DNA from: Actinomucor elegans
Lineage: Eukaryota > Mucoromycota > Mucoromycetes > Mucorales > Mucoraceae
Assembly (NCBI GenBank): GCA_026027325.1
Contig: JAMSLZ010000003.1
Coordinates: 1,922,001 to 1,986,000 of the forward strand
Direction of reading: 5' to 3'
Length of the DNA: 64,000 nt
Numbering within the stretch: the first letter of the stretch is position 1; each line of letters begins with the position of its first letter. This document shows, in pieces, positions 10,337 to 21,800 of this stretch. The translations under genes were made by a program, and so were the position numbers. Under the pieces are notes generated by a model. The model was not told where the DNA came from, ran no database searches, and worked only from the letters and a program-made list of their open reading frames with translations.

Positions 10337-11810
10337 TTTTCTGTCTTATTTGGATAATAAAGATGAAAAGCGGAAAAAGAGTCAAAAACAAGATGATTTA
10401 TATATTAGCGCGAAACACTAATTATGACTTCCGATCTGATATGGGGAAAGTAAACTCTGCGTTCTAGAAATTCTACTTTGGTAACTAGTGTGTAACATCT
10501 TCGAGTTATCAGATTTTCCTCTAAATTCACAAGGGAATATCAGCTGGAATTCTCGATCATATTTTCATCCGAGAATCTGTTTTAGTTTCCAGTTTCTAAT
10601 TTTTTTTTACAAGATCGACATAAAGACTGTCATATTAAAAGATCATGGTCTTGTTGACTAAGAACGCTCTACAAGTTTTGGATCCGTGTATTTATTGTTC
10701 TCCGCCCGATTTTCTACGATTAGTCACTTCGAACTTCGCGACTTGAACATCTATGAATAATACTATCATCTCGAATGTTCAATGTTGGTATTACAAAAAC
10801 TTTTTTTTTTTTTTTATCAAGTCAGAAATACCAAAGATCGATTGGTAGTATTCCTTTTTGCCATCTATATAATCATATCATTATCTTGTGGCCAGACTAT
10901 TTACCTATAATACCTGGCTATAATCAACTCAGTTAAAAAAAATAGAACTATCTGGAAGCATTTCAAAATAATAATACTTGGATCAAATAATAACTATCCA
11001 AAGAAACGTTAAATCAATAAATGTTATCCTTTTATTGATGCTTAAATCAGGGTATTCAAAATGAACTAAAAAAAAAATCGACAACTGCTCCGAAGCTCGT
11101 TATTGTTCTGAAGAGAGCAAAAACTCCGAGTCTTTACTTGAATTAGGTACATGGTTACATTGCATTACCGTGTCCTAAATCATAAACCACTTTAAAAAAT
11201 TTATATAGCTGACGCAGCTCGAGTCACTGAGGCTTGGTCCACCAGTAAATCATTTAACACCAATCATTAGTTCAATGTAACGGAAGCTAGATTGTTTTTG
11301 GACATGATCCCAAATACGAGAATGAAAGAGCAGATGTGCAACGCCTTGAAAGCTTATCTTTTAAAAAAAAATCACAGTAGTTGAGTTACTTGAATAGGTA
11401 CAACTTTCTTTTTGTCTATAAATTTGACCAAGATATAGCATGAGGATACCATAGACATTGCCTGATAAAACATTTGGTTTTTTTTTATTTAGTTTTGATA
11501 GATTGGTGAGAAGGGTTCGGTCCCAATTTCTCCACCACTCATTATCAAGCGCCATTGCTAAATGACTTTATACGGCCAGTGCCCCATTGGTCCCTTCATC
11601 TGGATCACTTTCCCTGTATAATACATTATCTTCTGTGATTGAGATCATTTTACCACTTAGTCAAATATCATTGTTTATATGTATATATATATATATATAA
11701 AAGCCTAAAATTTTCAATTAGGCAATCCTTTTGTCAATGTAGGCTATGATTCAACAAATGTGTACAAATCATTTCACATAACAAAAGCATAGGAATGCTG
11801 ACAGGCACAG

Positions 11811-11875
11811 CGGCTCATTTTGAGATTGGAATACTAATCAAATGTGATATTAAACTAAATCAATTGGAAGATCTG
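11811..11875 (-). repeat. Dispersed 70-bp repeat copy
   Basis: On the minus strand it reads from GATCTTCCAATTGATTTAGT through TTAATATCACATTTGATTAG to CTCAAAATGAGCCGCTG, matching both conserved blocks of the family. Confidence 0.6.
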
Positions 11876-11920
11876 GTGTTCATTAGCCTGTCATAACCAG
11901 ACATTCAAATTTAACAATTG

Positions 11921-11980
11921 TAATAAATGAAGTAGCTCATCATGAATAAGGGCTGCTAATCGGATGCTACATTGGGATAA
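11921..11980 (-). repeat. Dispersed 70-bp repeat copy
   Basis: On the minus strand it reads CAATGTAGCATCCGATTAGC and then TTATTCATGATGAGCTACTT. It is only 45 bp from the previous copy and in the same orientation. Confidence 0.55.
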
Positions 11981-12926
11981 AGCTCCATGCCTAGAATGAG
12001 CTACTAAATTTTGTTTAAACTATCACATATTAAACCACGCTAAATATAGGTTGTATTTTATTATAGTGGTTGCGTAAAGGAAAGATAAGGAACTATTTAC
12101 TGCATAACTCAAGCTATCTTAAATCGAGTCGACTATATGTAGAAATATATATTATTTTCATTCCAAGCTTTTGGAGCCCAACGTTAACATTTTCAAGCCA
12201 TAGTTTATAAATATGATAAATAGTATAGTTTTTTTTGTAGCCTTTATCTTAAGAAATATACGAATCATAGACGCATTTTAAAAATAAAATAGAAGAGTCG
12301 ATTTTTTATTACAAGAAGTCAATGGCTTTATGGAAATCCGCAATATTTTCTAGTATTATTCAAACCTGTTAAAGATTTTTATTGAACAAGAGCGATTATA
12401 AAGAGTTTCCTTCTTCCTCCTACTGTATTCAACCTAAATTTCTGATACTACGAAATAATTTTTCGGATAGCAGAAAAGTGCATAAAGCTTTTGATTTTTG
12501 AGCATTAGATGTTAGTTACAATTTTCTTTCATTTTGTTAGAAACTATAAAAATGCATGCAAAGGAGCAATTTCAGGGTAACTGATTAAAAAACGCTTTAC
12601 TCTTTGCTTAAAAACCATAGTCACCTTTCTCTAGAAAAAATGAGATGATTCGAAAGCAAATTAAGTTGACTATAGCTCTACGAACAACAGAAAGCATAAG
12701 TATCTATTTTAATCTTGCTATATTGCAAAGGACCCTTTAGAGTGCGATATTTTCATTCAGCAATCAGATTTTTTATTTTCTTTTCAAACTATTTACAAAC
12801 AGCCTAATATGTCAACATTTTATTCTAGATCTCATTTGAATATATTATTAGAGATGCCCTTGAACTCTTTCTCATTAGATCCATTTGAACGTAAAAGATA
12901 TTTTCAAGCCAACTGACAACATAACT

Positions 12927-13040
12927 ATGTGCGCCATCACTATTCAGGTCAATCAAAATGGTGGTCTTTCCATACTTGGTGGTAGTGGTCTTTTTCGCTC
13001 AATCAACCAAAGCCAAATACCGTGGTCTACCATTGAATAA
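12927..13040 (+). CDS. Possible small ORF (37 residues), unknown
   Basis: ATG to TAA frame whose text has a protein-like composition (NQNGGLSILGGSGLFRSINQ) unlike the AT-rich noise around it. No splice sites or family could be assigned. It could be a short gene, a relic exon or chance. Confidence 0.2.
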   Translation: MCAITIQVNQNGGLSILGGSGLFRSINQSQIPWSTIE

Positions 13041-13610
13041 CTGTTCGAAAAAGGAAACAATTAAACCAATGAACCAACTACCATAAATCGAGTTATTCTG
13101 GTAACCAACAAAGATTAGTTAATCAAAGGGGACTTTGTTTTTAACTGATTGCTTACTTCAAATTCTTGAATATTTTTGAATTGGTTTGTTTAGATAGTAG
13201 GTCATTCTCGCAAGTCAATAATAAAGAAGCATACCCATAATGATGGTAAGTGCTTTAATGCAGCCCTGGTTTGTACTCTTCAAACTATATCTTGGCAACT
13301 ATGTAACCGAATTTTTAGTTCTTGAGATTTCTTCTGGTAAAATTTCGGGATACTCTATCTTTCTGTTGAGCGCGGGAATAGAAATAGCGGTCAATTAGGT
13401 ACCGTTGACAGAGTAATAGTTAAAACTACTTCTGTACAAAGCCTATATCATCCAACAAAAAGGAAATTAAATTCGCTATAAATAACGTTAATCTCATTTA
13501 TCGTCATTCTGCTTTTTTTTGGTCTTATATGCTATGATTTCCTTTTTTCCTTTATTTAATTGCGGTTCTGAAAATTGGTACGATACAGTAATTGACGCGG
13601 GATCTCTCGG

Positions 13611-13680
13611 CCAATACTCGGTCCAATGTCAGGTCTGATTACTATGAATTGCCTAGAAAGTGTTTCTACATCTATTAAAT
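13611..13680 (+). repeat. Diverged dispersed repeat copy
   Basis: GATCTCTCGG, then GGTCCAATGTC, TGATTACT and CTACATCTATTAAAT occur in the family order, but the middle is poorly conserved. Confidence 0.35.
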
Positions 13681-14533
13681 CCACAGATCTATTCTAACAT
13701 CTCGTTTTTTTTTTCAAGAAATCTGTTCGCATGTATCGATCTATAATGTAGATTAGACGAGTGGTTGTTCTTCCTTTAGTCTATAGTCACCTTCGTTAAA
13801 TCAAAAAACAAAACAAAACAAAAAGATCAATCGCCGAATATAATACCGAGATACAATCATTATACATATCGTAAATTGTGTATCATTATAAGCTATCAAA
13901 ACCGAGGATAGGTGAACAATGATATTGAAACAAACTTTCATTTATTGCCCATACAATTTCCTCAAGCCGCAGCGCTGAATTGCATTGCTTTCTTAAAAAT
14001 GGCAGTTGAAATGAAAAGATCGTGATGTTTTTTCTCAACTGATGTTCCGAGGAGAGGAAGGGGAATTTGACTATCTATGTGTTGAATGAACGAAATACCT
14101 TGATTAAAGCACCTTACGTAACGGAATGTTTTATCTATATAGTAGCAAATAGCAAAATTGGCCGGAATGCTCAAAGCAAATATTTGTAGATAGACTGAAG
14201 GGTTTCATCATGATTTTGCTGTGCTACGTTGTAGGATATTCTTGTTCAAGCTGTAAATCTTGCGCAAACCATCCGATTCGTTGACCTAACAAGATCGACC
14301 TTTCAAGAATCTCATCTGCTGATCATACATGGTTCCTTCTCGGTTCAAGTTGCATAGATGATTCAGCATTTTGAAATCGATATATATAACAACGTGAAAT
14401 GCACCCCTTAACCTACCTTCTACCATAAGCTGTTTTATTGTTTGATCTTTTTTTTTCTGTCCTCTTTCTTTCTCTTGTTCGCAAAGTTTTTTTTTTTTAA
14501 CTTACATACAATATATTAGCATATCTCGAACCG

Positions 14534-16237
14534 ATGAAAATATCAAGAGAAACCAAAATATATTTCATGCTCGCCATCACAGGCAGTTTCTTTTTTGTAG
14601 AAATAGTGATAGGATACTATGTCAGCTCACTAGCATTGGTAACAAAAAAAATATCAGCAAATCCTCATTAAATAGGACAGGAACTGAAATTACGTTGTAT
14701 ACAGATTGCAGATTCTTTTCATATGTTGAATGATGTACTCAGTATGTGTGTTGCTTTATGGGCCATCAAAGTATATGATAATAATAAAAAAGCTCGTAAT
14801 CATTTGCAAGATGTATTATTAATCTGATAATTAGGTTGCTAAGAAAACTCGATACAATCCAAAATACTCCTATGGTTGGCAGAGAGCCGAAATTCTGGGA
14901 GCATTGATCAATGGCGTGTTCTTGCTTGCATTATGCTTTACAATTTTGATTGATTCAATTGAAAGATTTGTATCTCCAGAGCCTGTCACTCACCCAGTCT
15001 TGGTTTTGATCACAGGCGGTGTCGGTTTGCTAGCAAACGTTGTAGGGCTGTTCCTGTTTCATGGTAAGGCGCATAATGTATTTGTTTTATCCTTCAGCCC
15101 ATTTATCCGCCTATTAGAACATCCTCATGGGCATGGTGGACACAGCCACAACCATGATCATCATGAAGAACCTTCTTCGCTCGAAGCACAACATCATGGC
15201 CACAGCCACGGCCACAGTGGACATTTGAATATGAGAGGTGTAAGAGTTTATGCTAAGATACTGGATCAAAAATTCTTACAACACCATATTTTTAGATTTT
15301 TCTGCATGTCCTCGGTGATGCCTTGGGGAACGTTGGTGTAATCGCATCAGCATTATTTATATGGCTAACCCCTTTTGATTGGAGATTCTACTTTGATCCT
15401 TTAGTCAGGTAAAATGTAATATAAATGGGTTTTATTGGTGGATGCTTACCTGTTGTATATAGTACATTGATTACTATCATTATTTTCATGTCGGCTATTC
15501 CATTAGGTAAAAAAAAAAAGGCTGTATTCGTCATAACAAATATGTATGCATTAGTTCTTAGTTCTAAATACACGTTTTATAGTTAGACAAACATCTTTCA
15601 TTCTGTTACAAGGGGTTCCTACTAATGTATCATTACAAGATGTAGATGAAGCCTTAGTCAAGGTGAGAAGCAAAAACATAGCTTTGAAAGTATATTGCTA
15701 ACAATGCAACATTAAAAGCTGGATGGTGTTCTATCTGTTCACGAGTTACATGTATGGCAATTGTCAGATACAAAATTGATTGCATCATTGCATGTATTGT
15801 TAAAGTCGCGTCAAAAGTACATGGTCCTGGCTTCTCAGATCCGAAAAGTTCTGCATGGCTATGGCATTCACTCGGCTACAATCCAACCCGAGTTTATAGA
15901 GGATCAGGTGGACGAAAAGTACCAAATTGAACTAGCAGATACTAATGAAGACGATCATAATGACGAAAGTGAGGATACCAAGACTGTGCACATCTCTTCA
16001 AATAACCATGTTTATGACGTGAATAATAGTGCTTCATCAGAGGTAATATAAACAATGATCTACGAAATGCAGGTGCTATAGACAATTTATCGTCTGCTCT
16101 TGAAACTATAGGATTTACATGGCTCATCAACATGCCTCTTGCGTTGTATTGAAGATTCTTGTGTAGAGAACACTTGCTGTCCTCCAGATCAACAATCGTT
16201 AATAACGCAGCAAAAAGAGCAAGATAATAACCGGTGA
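14534..16237 (+). CDS. CDF-family zinc transporter (Zrc1/Cot1/ZnT type)
   Basis: Cation diffusion facilitator that loads zinc into the vacuole or secretory compartments in exchange for protons. Eight exons (14534-14638, 14705-14770, 14835-15239, 15296-15408, 15463-15506, 15583-15662, 15719-16042, 16112-16237) join in frame to 420 residues. Both zinc-site pairs are present: ADSFHMLNDVLS in membrane segment 2 (HxxxD) and FLHVLGDALGNVGV in segment 5 (HxxxD). Between segments 4 and 5 is a histidine-rich loop (HPHGHGGHSHNHDHHEE and HHGHSHGHSGH). The cytosolic C-terminal domain includes LDGVLSVHELHVWQLSD and ends in a cysteine-rich tail (CLLRCIEDSCVENTCCPP), which confirms the last splice. Tail to tail with the SCAP gene, 105 bp between stop codons. 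Confidence 0.92.
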
Positions 16238-16342
16238 AGAAGTACTAACTATTACAAATATCACAAATATATCTAAACAATTTAAGTGTATTTCAACTAA
16301 TAATTCAAATAAAACTTTCTTTTATATATGTACTTTACAAAG

Positions 16343-19300
16343 CTATCTTGAAGAAGTCGAGGTGGTTGAGGAGGGTACGTCATGTCGATTTTCAAAAGAA
16401 ATGCACTTGATGAAATTACCATAATCACAACAGAAGCCATAGCCATTCATTGGCATGACAAGTCGAATAGTTGAGAAAGGTAAAATCTCATAAGCATCAT
16501 CATCTTCCTCGTAGCCACTGGTATTACCAAGTGATTCACTAGGATAACTACGTTTGCGAGTAGCTGCTATAGATGCTTCGGTTGGCCAAGGAGCGGCACG
16601 TACCTTTTTGATCCCAAATAGGCTCAATAAGATTTGGTCCCATAAGCTATTGGTTTTTGCCATCTCTTGTACATCTATCAGTTCTTTTTCCTCAATTTCT
16701 CTATAATAGTCTTCATCCTTTTCCAAGTCAAATGTAATCACAGGTATAGCGAATGCATCTTCTTCTTTGATAGGTGGAGGCTCGTAATATTGCAAAGAGA
16801 CAAACCAAGCTTCCCAGAGACCTACATCATCACCATCATCCTCTGTGTCCAAGTAGGTTTGCCGCCGGCGAACACCAGCCAATACCATATTATCACAAAA
16901 GACTAAACCTCGACCATCCGCTTGATCCAATTTGCCCAGAAAAGAGACGGACAGAGATAGAGGCTGCTGAGTTTCTTCATCTTCTGATTCATCGCCAGAT
17001 TGATCTCGATTGTTATTACTGTGTTTCTTGCGCTGCGATGCTCTGGGAGGACCAGCTGTAGGAGGAACAGGGGCCATACTATGATAAGGTCGATGCCGAT
17101 ACTCTTTGATGCACTGTGTGCATCCATTTTCATGACTCAACATCCGATCTAGACGCCAGCAATGTACAGAGTCATCCAATGCACTAGAAGCGACTAGAAA
17201 TCCTGTATTGAGCGTAGTTTGGCAATGGCTGCACATGTCATTATCGAACTCGGGACATCCTAAACGCGTAATGACTACCTGGCTTACGCTCCTTCCATGA
17301 TCTGCCTGCGCTAATAAGCACTGAGGCTGAGTTTGCTGTTGTAAGCCTTGTTGCTGTTCCACTTTACTGAATTGAAGCAAGAGACCGTCATTTTGGTTAC
17401 CAGCTGCAGCGGTTTTGCTACTATTACTATCCTTCGAGAGTGTGCATAGCGGCTTACCGTTAGCAAGCTGCCAAACACAAACGCCGCCACCGTTAGATCC
17501 AGTGACCAAGATACCCAAGCCATTATGCAGTTGATGAGCAGCTAATGAAGTGATCATATGACCATGATGAGCTTGAATAGAATACATGCATCGCCAATTG
17601 GTGGTGGGGTGCATATCGTGTCCTGCAGTCAGTGTTCGTTCCCAACATTTCACGATACCATCTTTTGATGCCGTGAAAACCCATAGCTTGTGTTGGTGCT
17701 GGTTATCGGCTAAAATTGTGATGACAGTTATATCTCGCTTGTGATTGGAATCAAAGGCCTCAATCATTTCACCTGTCTTGATATTCCATTCCCTCAAGTA
17801 ACCGTTTTTGTGTACTGAGAAGATGTATTTGCTGGACGATTTCTTCTTTTTAGTACCGTTATTGGGTTCCAGAAATGAGAGGTGCAGGACTCGATGGTTT
17901 CGGTATTCACCAGAGGGGTCTTGCACAGACAATTCGCGCACTACATGCGCCGTTTCTGCATTCCATACACTAATATAGCCATGGTCATAGCCTGCAATCA
18001 CTAGTTTTCCTTGGCTGTCCATCTGCACGCACCGCGCCGCAGGTAGCTGGCGCATTTCTATGGGGTTCAGACCCTGCTGTTGCTGCTTTGTCCCCACCCA
18101 ACCGTTCAATCCACCACCCAATTGTCTTTGTAGGTCCAACCTTGCTATTGCTGTTTCAGTTTCTGCAGTGATATTCCACAACACTAGCTTGCCTTCTTGA
18201 TCTGTTGATATCAACTTTCTAGTTGTTTCAACAGCTCCATGACATGCCATGGCTTTTATATCAGCTGCATGCTGACCCATCAATGTTCTAATGCTTACAT
18301 TTGGCACGCGTTCGCGTGTCTGTTGAAGATGAAATTGCGACTGTAATGATATTGCGCCTAGATGCATACCGTCTTCGTTGTATTCTGTTTCTACTTTGCG
18401 AATGAGCGAGTCGGTTTGGATAAAGGTGATACGCGTAATTATACGCAGAACTAAGGTAACAATACGGACAAAGACAACTCGCATGATGGGGAGCATATAC
18501 TGCTCGCGCACAAACGTGTTCATCCATAACATAATGCCAATCCACACTAATAAAAGAATGGCACTGGGTAGCAGGTTTGTGTAGTGGTTCAAGTAGGCCA
18601 TGAGATGATAGGGATGTAGGGTGTCCAACCAGGAGTACTGCATACTACGAACTTGTAAGTATTGACGTAGCAAAGTAAATTTATCCGTATAATAGGTGGT
18701 AAGATCTTGAACCAAGTTTGAATGATCCAGAATAGAACCATCATTTAAAGTAGCTATGACTATAGAAGGAGCATACACTTGCAAAGATTGCGTATGATAG
18801 GTAGGATTAAGCGTACGCCAGAACGAGCTCGAGATGGACGCCCATTGAGATCTTTCTAGTCTTATGCTAGGTGTCAATTCTTTACCAGGATTGGTATTGG
18901 ATGGTATTACATTGAGTAGAAACAATATTATACAAATCTACAATAAAGTTCGTGTTAATTATTCTGTTTTTTTTTTCAATTATCAGTACAGCACTTACAA
19001 AGAGTGCATTGAGGGCTCTTTTGGATCTAAAATTTTGACCGTAAATGAATTGAGAGGCCGAGGAAGTACTGCTTCTTCGTCGTCTTTCGAAACCATTGCA
19101 GTTATCGAGATCGGTCAGCTAAGTGGTTTTTTTTATGTTGAGTATGGTTTCTATTTATCCCCAATCGCTTACATACCTCTGCCCTTCGAATATCAATTGA
19201 AAGCACAGCAACAAAAAAAGTCAAGCTCAAGACAAAGGCTACTACCAATGCCACAGCAGTAAAGGAACAAAATGACCTGATGTGATCTTTTTTCATTAAA

Positions 19301-20470
19301 CTGCCGGTTCCAAGGATACACAATTCGCTTAGTAAGCTTGTCAACATTGTAACGCCTGCTTGTTGCAAACCTTTGGCAATTCTTTCTTTGACAGTCATGC
19401 TATCTCTTGTAGTTGTAGCGATCACTGCTCGGGTTAATAATAAAGCATGTTCCAAAGTTGCAGTTGTACAGACTGCCAAATACCACCAGGGAGTTTTGTT
19501 GAGTTTAATGCCCACGGTTGTAGTGTAACATGCGAATGATAGAAACAAAATAGTGATACCCAAACCAGAAGTTGATTTGATCAGCTTTGAATTTGTAGTG
19601 AATTGATGCTTGACAAGGAAGAACAGGCCTATACCACTCAAGATAACTACCAAAGAAGTGATGGGTGATACTGTCAATAGCTTCAGCTAAATATATGTGC
19701 TTAGCATGAATGTGCATAGTAAATGTTACACATAAGCGTTTGTCAGTTTTTATTACCTTGTATTGGATCCAGCAGGGTTCAATATCTAGTTTAAATGTAG
19801 TTTTCGATGAAACACTACGCTGCCATAGTTGATCCCAGGTATCTTGGGTTTTTGATGTATTCTTTAAAATAAAAGTCAAGATGATTGAGTCGGCTGATAG
19901 AAGTGATCCATGCGAATCCAGTGAGACGTTGCCCAGGGTGGTATAAGGATGCAAGGATAGCCCCGTCGTTTTCGAGACACCATGCTGATTGATTGTGGCT
20001 ATGATATCTGTATCTGTATCAATTTTCTGCTGGCTGTAATCCCAGAGACTGAGAATAGAATGAACAAGACACTGACGTTGTTGTGTCGTTGCGCATATAG
20101 TTTTCAACTGATTTGAAACAGTCAAAGACTGGTAAATAGCCAGTGTCTCGCGTAATAGTTGTTTTGAAACAGTATGCTCGAGAGAAACAACGCGTATCTG
20201 TTGAGCAATAAACGATTCTGATTCACTCACTTGTTGTTGCTGTTGTTGTAAATGAGAAGAGAACTGCCACAAGTGAGCGTCTATTAGCGGAGGAGAAAGT
20301 GAATGCGGTGTTGTTATATAGTCTATGAATACTGAATATGAAATGAAGCAAATAATGAATAGTGAAATGCATAAAATGTAGTATGGATGTGAGGCGATCT
20401 TGATTCCACAAGTATAAAAGTACTTTTTTGAGATATGCGACCGAAACTTTCTTAGCGCCAACAAGGGCAT
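16343..20470 (-). CDS. SCP1: SCAP homologue (sterol-sensing SREBP escort protein)
   Basis: Escorts the membrane-bound SREBP transcription factor from ER to Golgi when sterols (or oxygen) are low. Four exons (19757-20470, 19177-19686, 18999-19118, 16343-18937) join in phase 0 to 1312 residues. Segment 1 (HPYYILCISLFIICF) is followed by a luminal loop with glutamine runs. Exon 2 carries the sterol-sensing domain (about 239-405, with TSGLGITILFLSFACY and TTATLEHALLLTRAVIAT). It runs into SIDIRRAELTDLD, the counterpart of SCAP SIDIRRMELADL, whose MELADL hexapeptide binds COPII Sec24. A further hydrophobic segment lies at about 560-580. The C-terminal half (about 655-1250) is a WD40 propeller, with units such as DIKAMACHG, LVLWNITAE and ISVWNAETAHV, broken by low-complexity inserts. 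The gene symbol follows fission yeast usage. Confidence 0.9.
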
Positions 20471-20960
20471 TATTATTTGATATTGCTGTTTGTAGTCGTA
20501 GTAGGTGTTAAATGGTTGAAATATAGAATGTACTACCTTCTTTCTCCTTTACTTGTATATAGTGGATATTGAAAAAAAACGAATGATAAAATCTCTATCA
20601 AATATGTGTTATGATTCATAAGAACAATAATTTACTTGTCAAAAGACTTTTATTCATCCATATCTCCCCGGTTGAACTGAAACATGAAACATACTTTAGA
20701 TCAAATAAATAAACGCGAAAAAAAAAATGGTTTCGCGTCAATCGCTTATTTACCTAAACTAGACATAGAACAGACTATACGCTTGTAGTTTACGCTATAC
20801 ACTACGCTTGACAGGTTATTGTACATTCTTATAATACTCTCAAGCCAATACAATGATGCATTTTATAGAGCAAATAAATATTGGCATCATAGTGCTAAAA
20901 AAAAAAGCTTATACTATTTTTACACATTCGTTCATTTTCGAAAGAAAAAAAAACTCAGTT
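20471..20960. other. Upstream region of the SCAP gene
   Basis: AT-rich and without a gene. It should contain the SCAP promoter. No clear sterol-regulatory element was identified by eye. Confidence 0.5.
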
Positions 20961-21800
20961 ATTTTAAATTTCATTTGCTCTTACTGAACCGTTGGAAAGA
21001 AAGTCGAACTGTCGAAAACAGAGTGTGGACTGAAAGACTTGAAAGGTTGTCTGATACTTCTCAGCGAGTTTCGCGTAGGAGTTTACAGAAAGAACATACC
21101 GAATCGTACAACTGTTTCATTTCACGATTGAAAGATGTAAGACATCAGCATTAATAGAAAGACATTTTATTTCGTACATTAAAAATGGACCTTTATTATT
21201 TTATTCCTATTTAGAAGAGATTTGGTCCGATGAGTCGAATTTCATGGTAACAGGTAATGAAGGTGATGCCGGATGCGTAAGAATGAAGAAACATTCGAAG
21301 ATAAGCATATTTTATCTATGCATAAGTTTGGTACGAGATCAGCTATAGTTTGGAATTGTTTTTGAGAAGGTAATTTAGGACTTTTAGTTGCACCTGATGG
21401 CAATGTAGATCAAGACGCGTATACCAATTGTCCAGCCAAGAAATTCTACGTTTGGTACCAAACCTTGCCGGAAGAAAAGACTGAGATTTTTATTTTCCAA
21501 GCGAACGTTGCCTCTTGTCATACTGGCAAATATGCGACTTGGTGGTAGGATACCTATCGAATTCACGATTGTGAGTTTTGATCTGCCCAAAGTCCCGAAT
21601 CAAATCCAATTGAGAATCTTTGGATAGTTTTGGAAAGGTGTATTGAGAGTATCAGACATCGCATTACTAATACTGAGAAGCTTAAGGCCTGTCTTGAAAA
21701 TGGATGACGAAATCTAAGAATGATTTTTTGATCAATTTAGTGGAGAATATGCCCAGAAGAAGCCAAGCTGTAATATCTAAGGGTGGGCCTTCTAATATTT
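20960..21800 (+). pseudogene. Tc1/mariner transposase relic
   Basis: DDE-type transposase of a cut-and-paste element. Reading in successive frames gives a possible DNA-binding part with ERLSDTSQRVSRRSLQ (about 21030-21080), then IWSDESNF with the first catalytic Asp at 21229-21231, AIVWNCF-stop-EGNLGLLV, FQANVASCHTGKYATWW (21495-21545), and QSPESNPIENLW with the catalytic Glu at 21612-21614. The family consensus at the second site is QDN; here it reads QAN, so the second Asp is lost. The motifs sit in different frames with several stops, so the copy is dead. Terminal inverted repeats and the TA duplication were not found by eye. Confidence 0.85.

Larger units (their letters stand above)
10337..14533. 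other. Long AT-rich gene-poor region
   Basis: About 4.2 kb without a supported gene. It holds dispersed-repeat copies at 11811-11875, 11921-11980 and perhaps 13611-13680, a (TA)n run near 11683, and a 37-codon small ORF at 12927-13040 of unknown value. A 70-codon minus frame at 13962-14174 has no recognisable domain. Confidence 0.6.
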
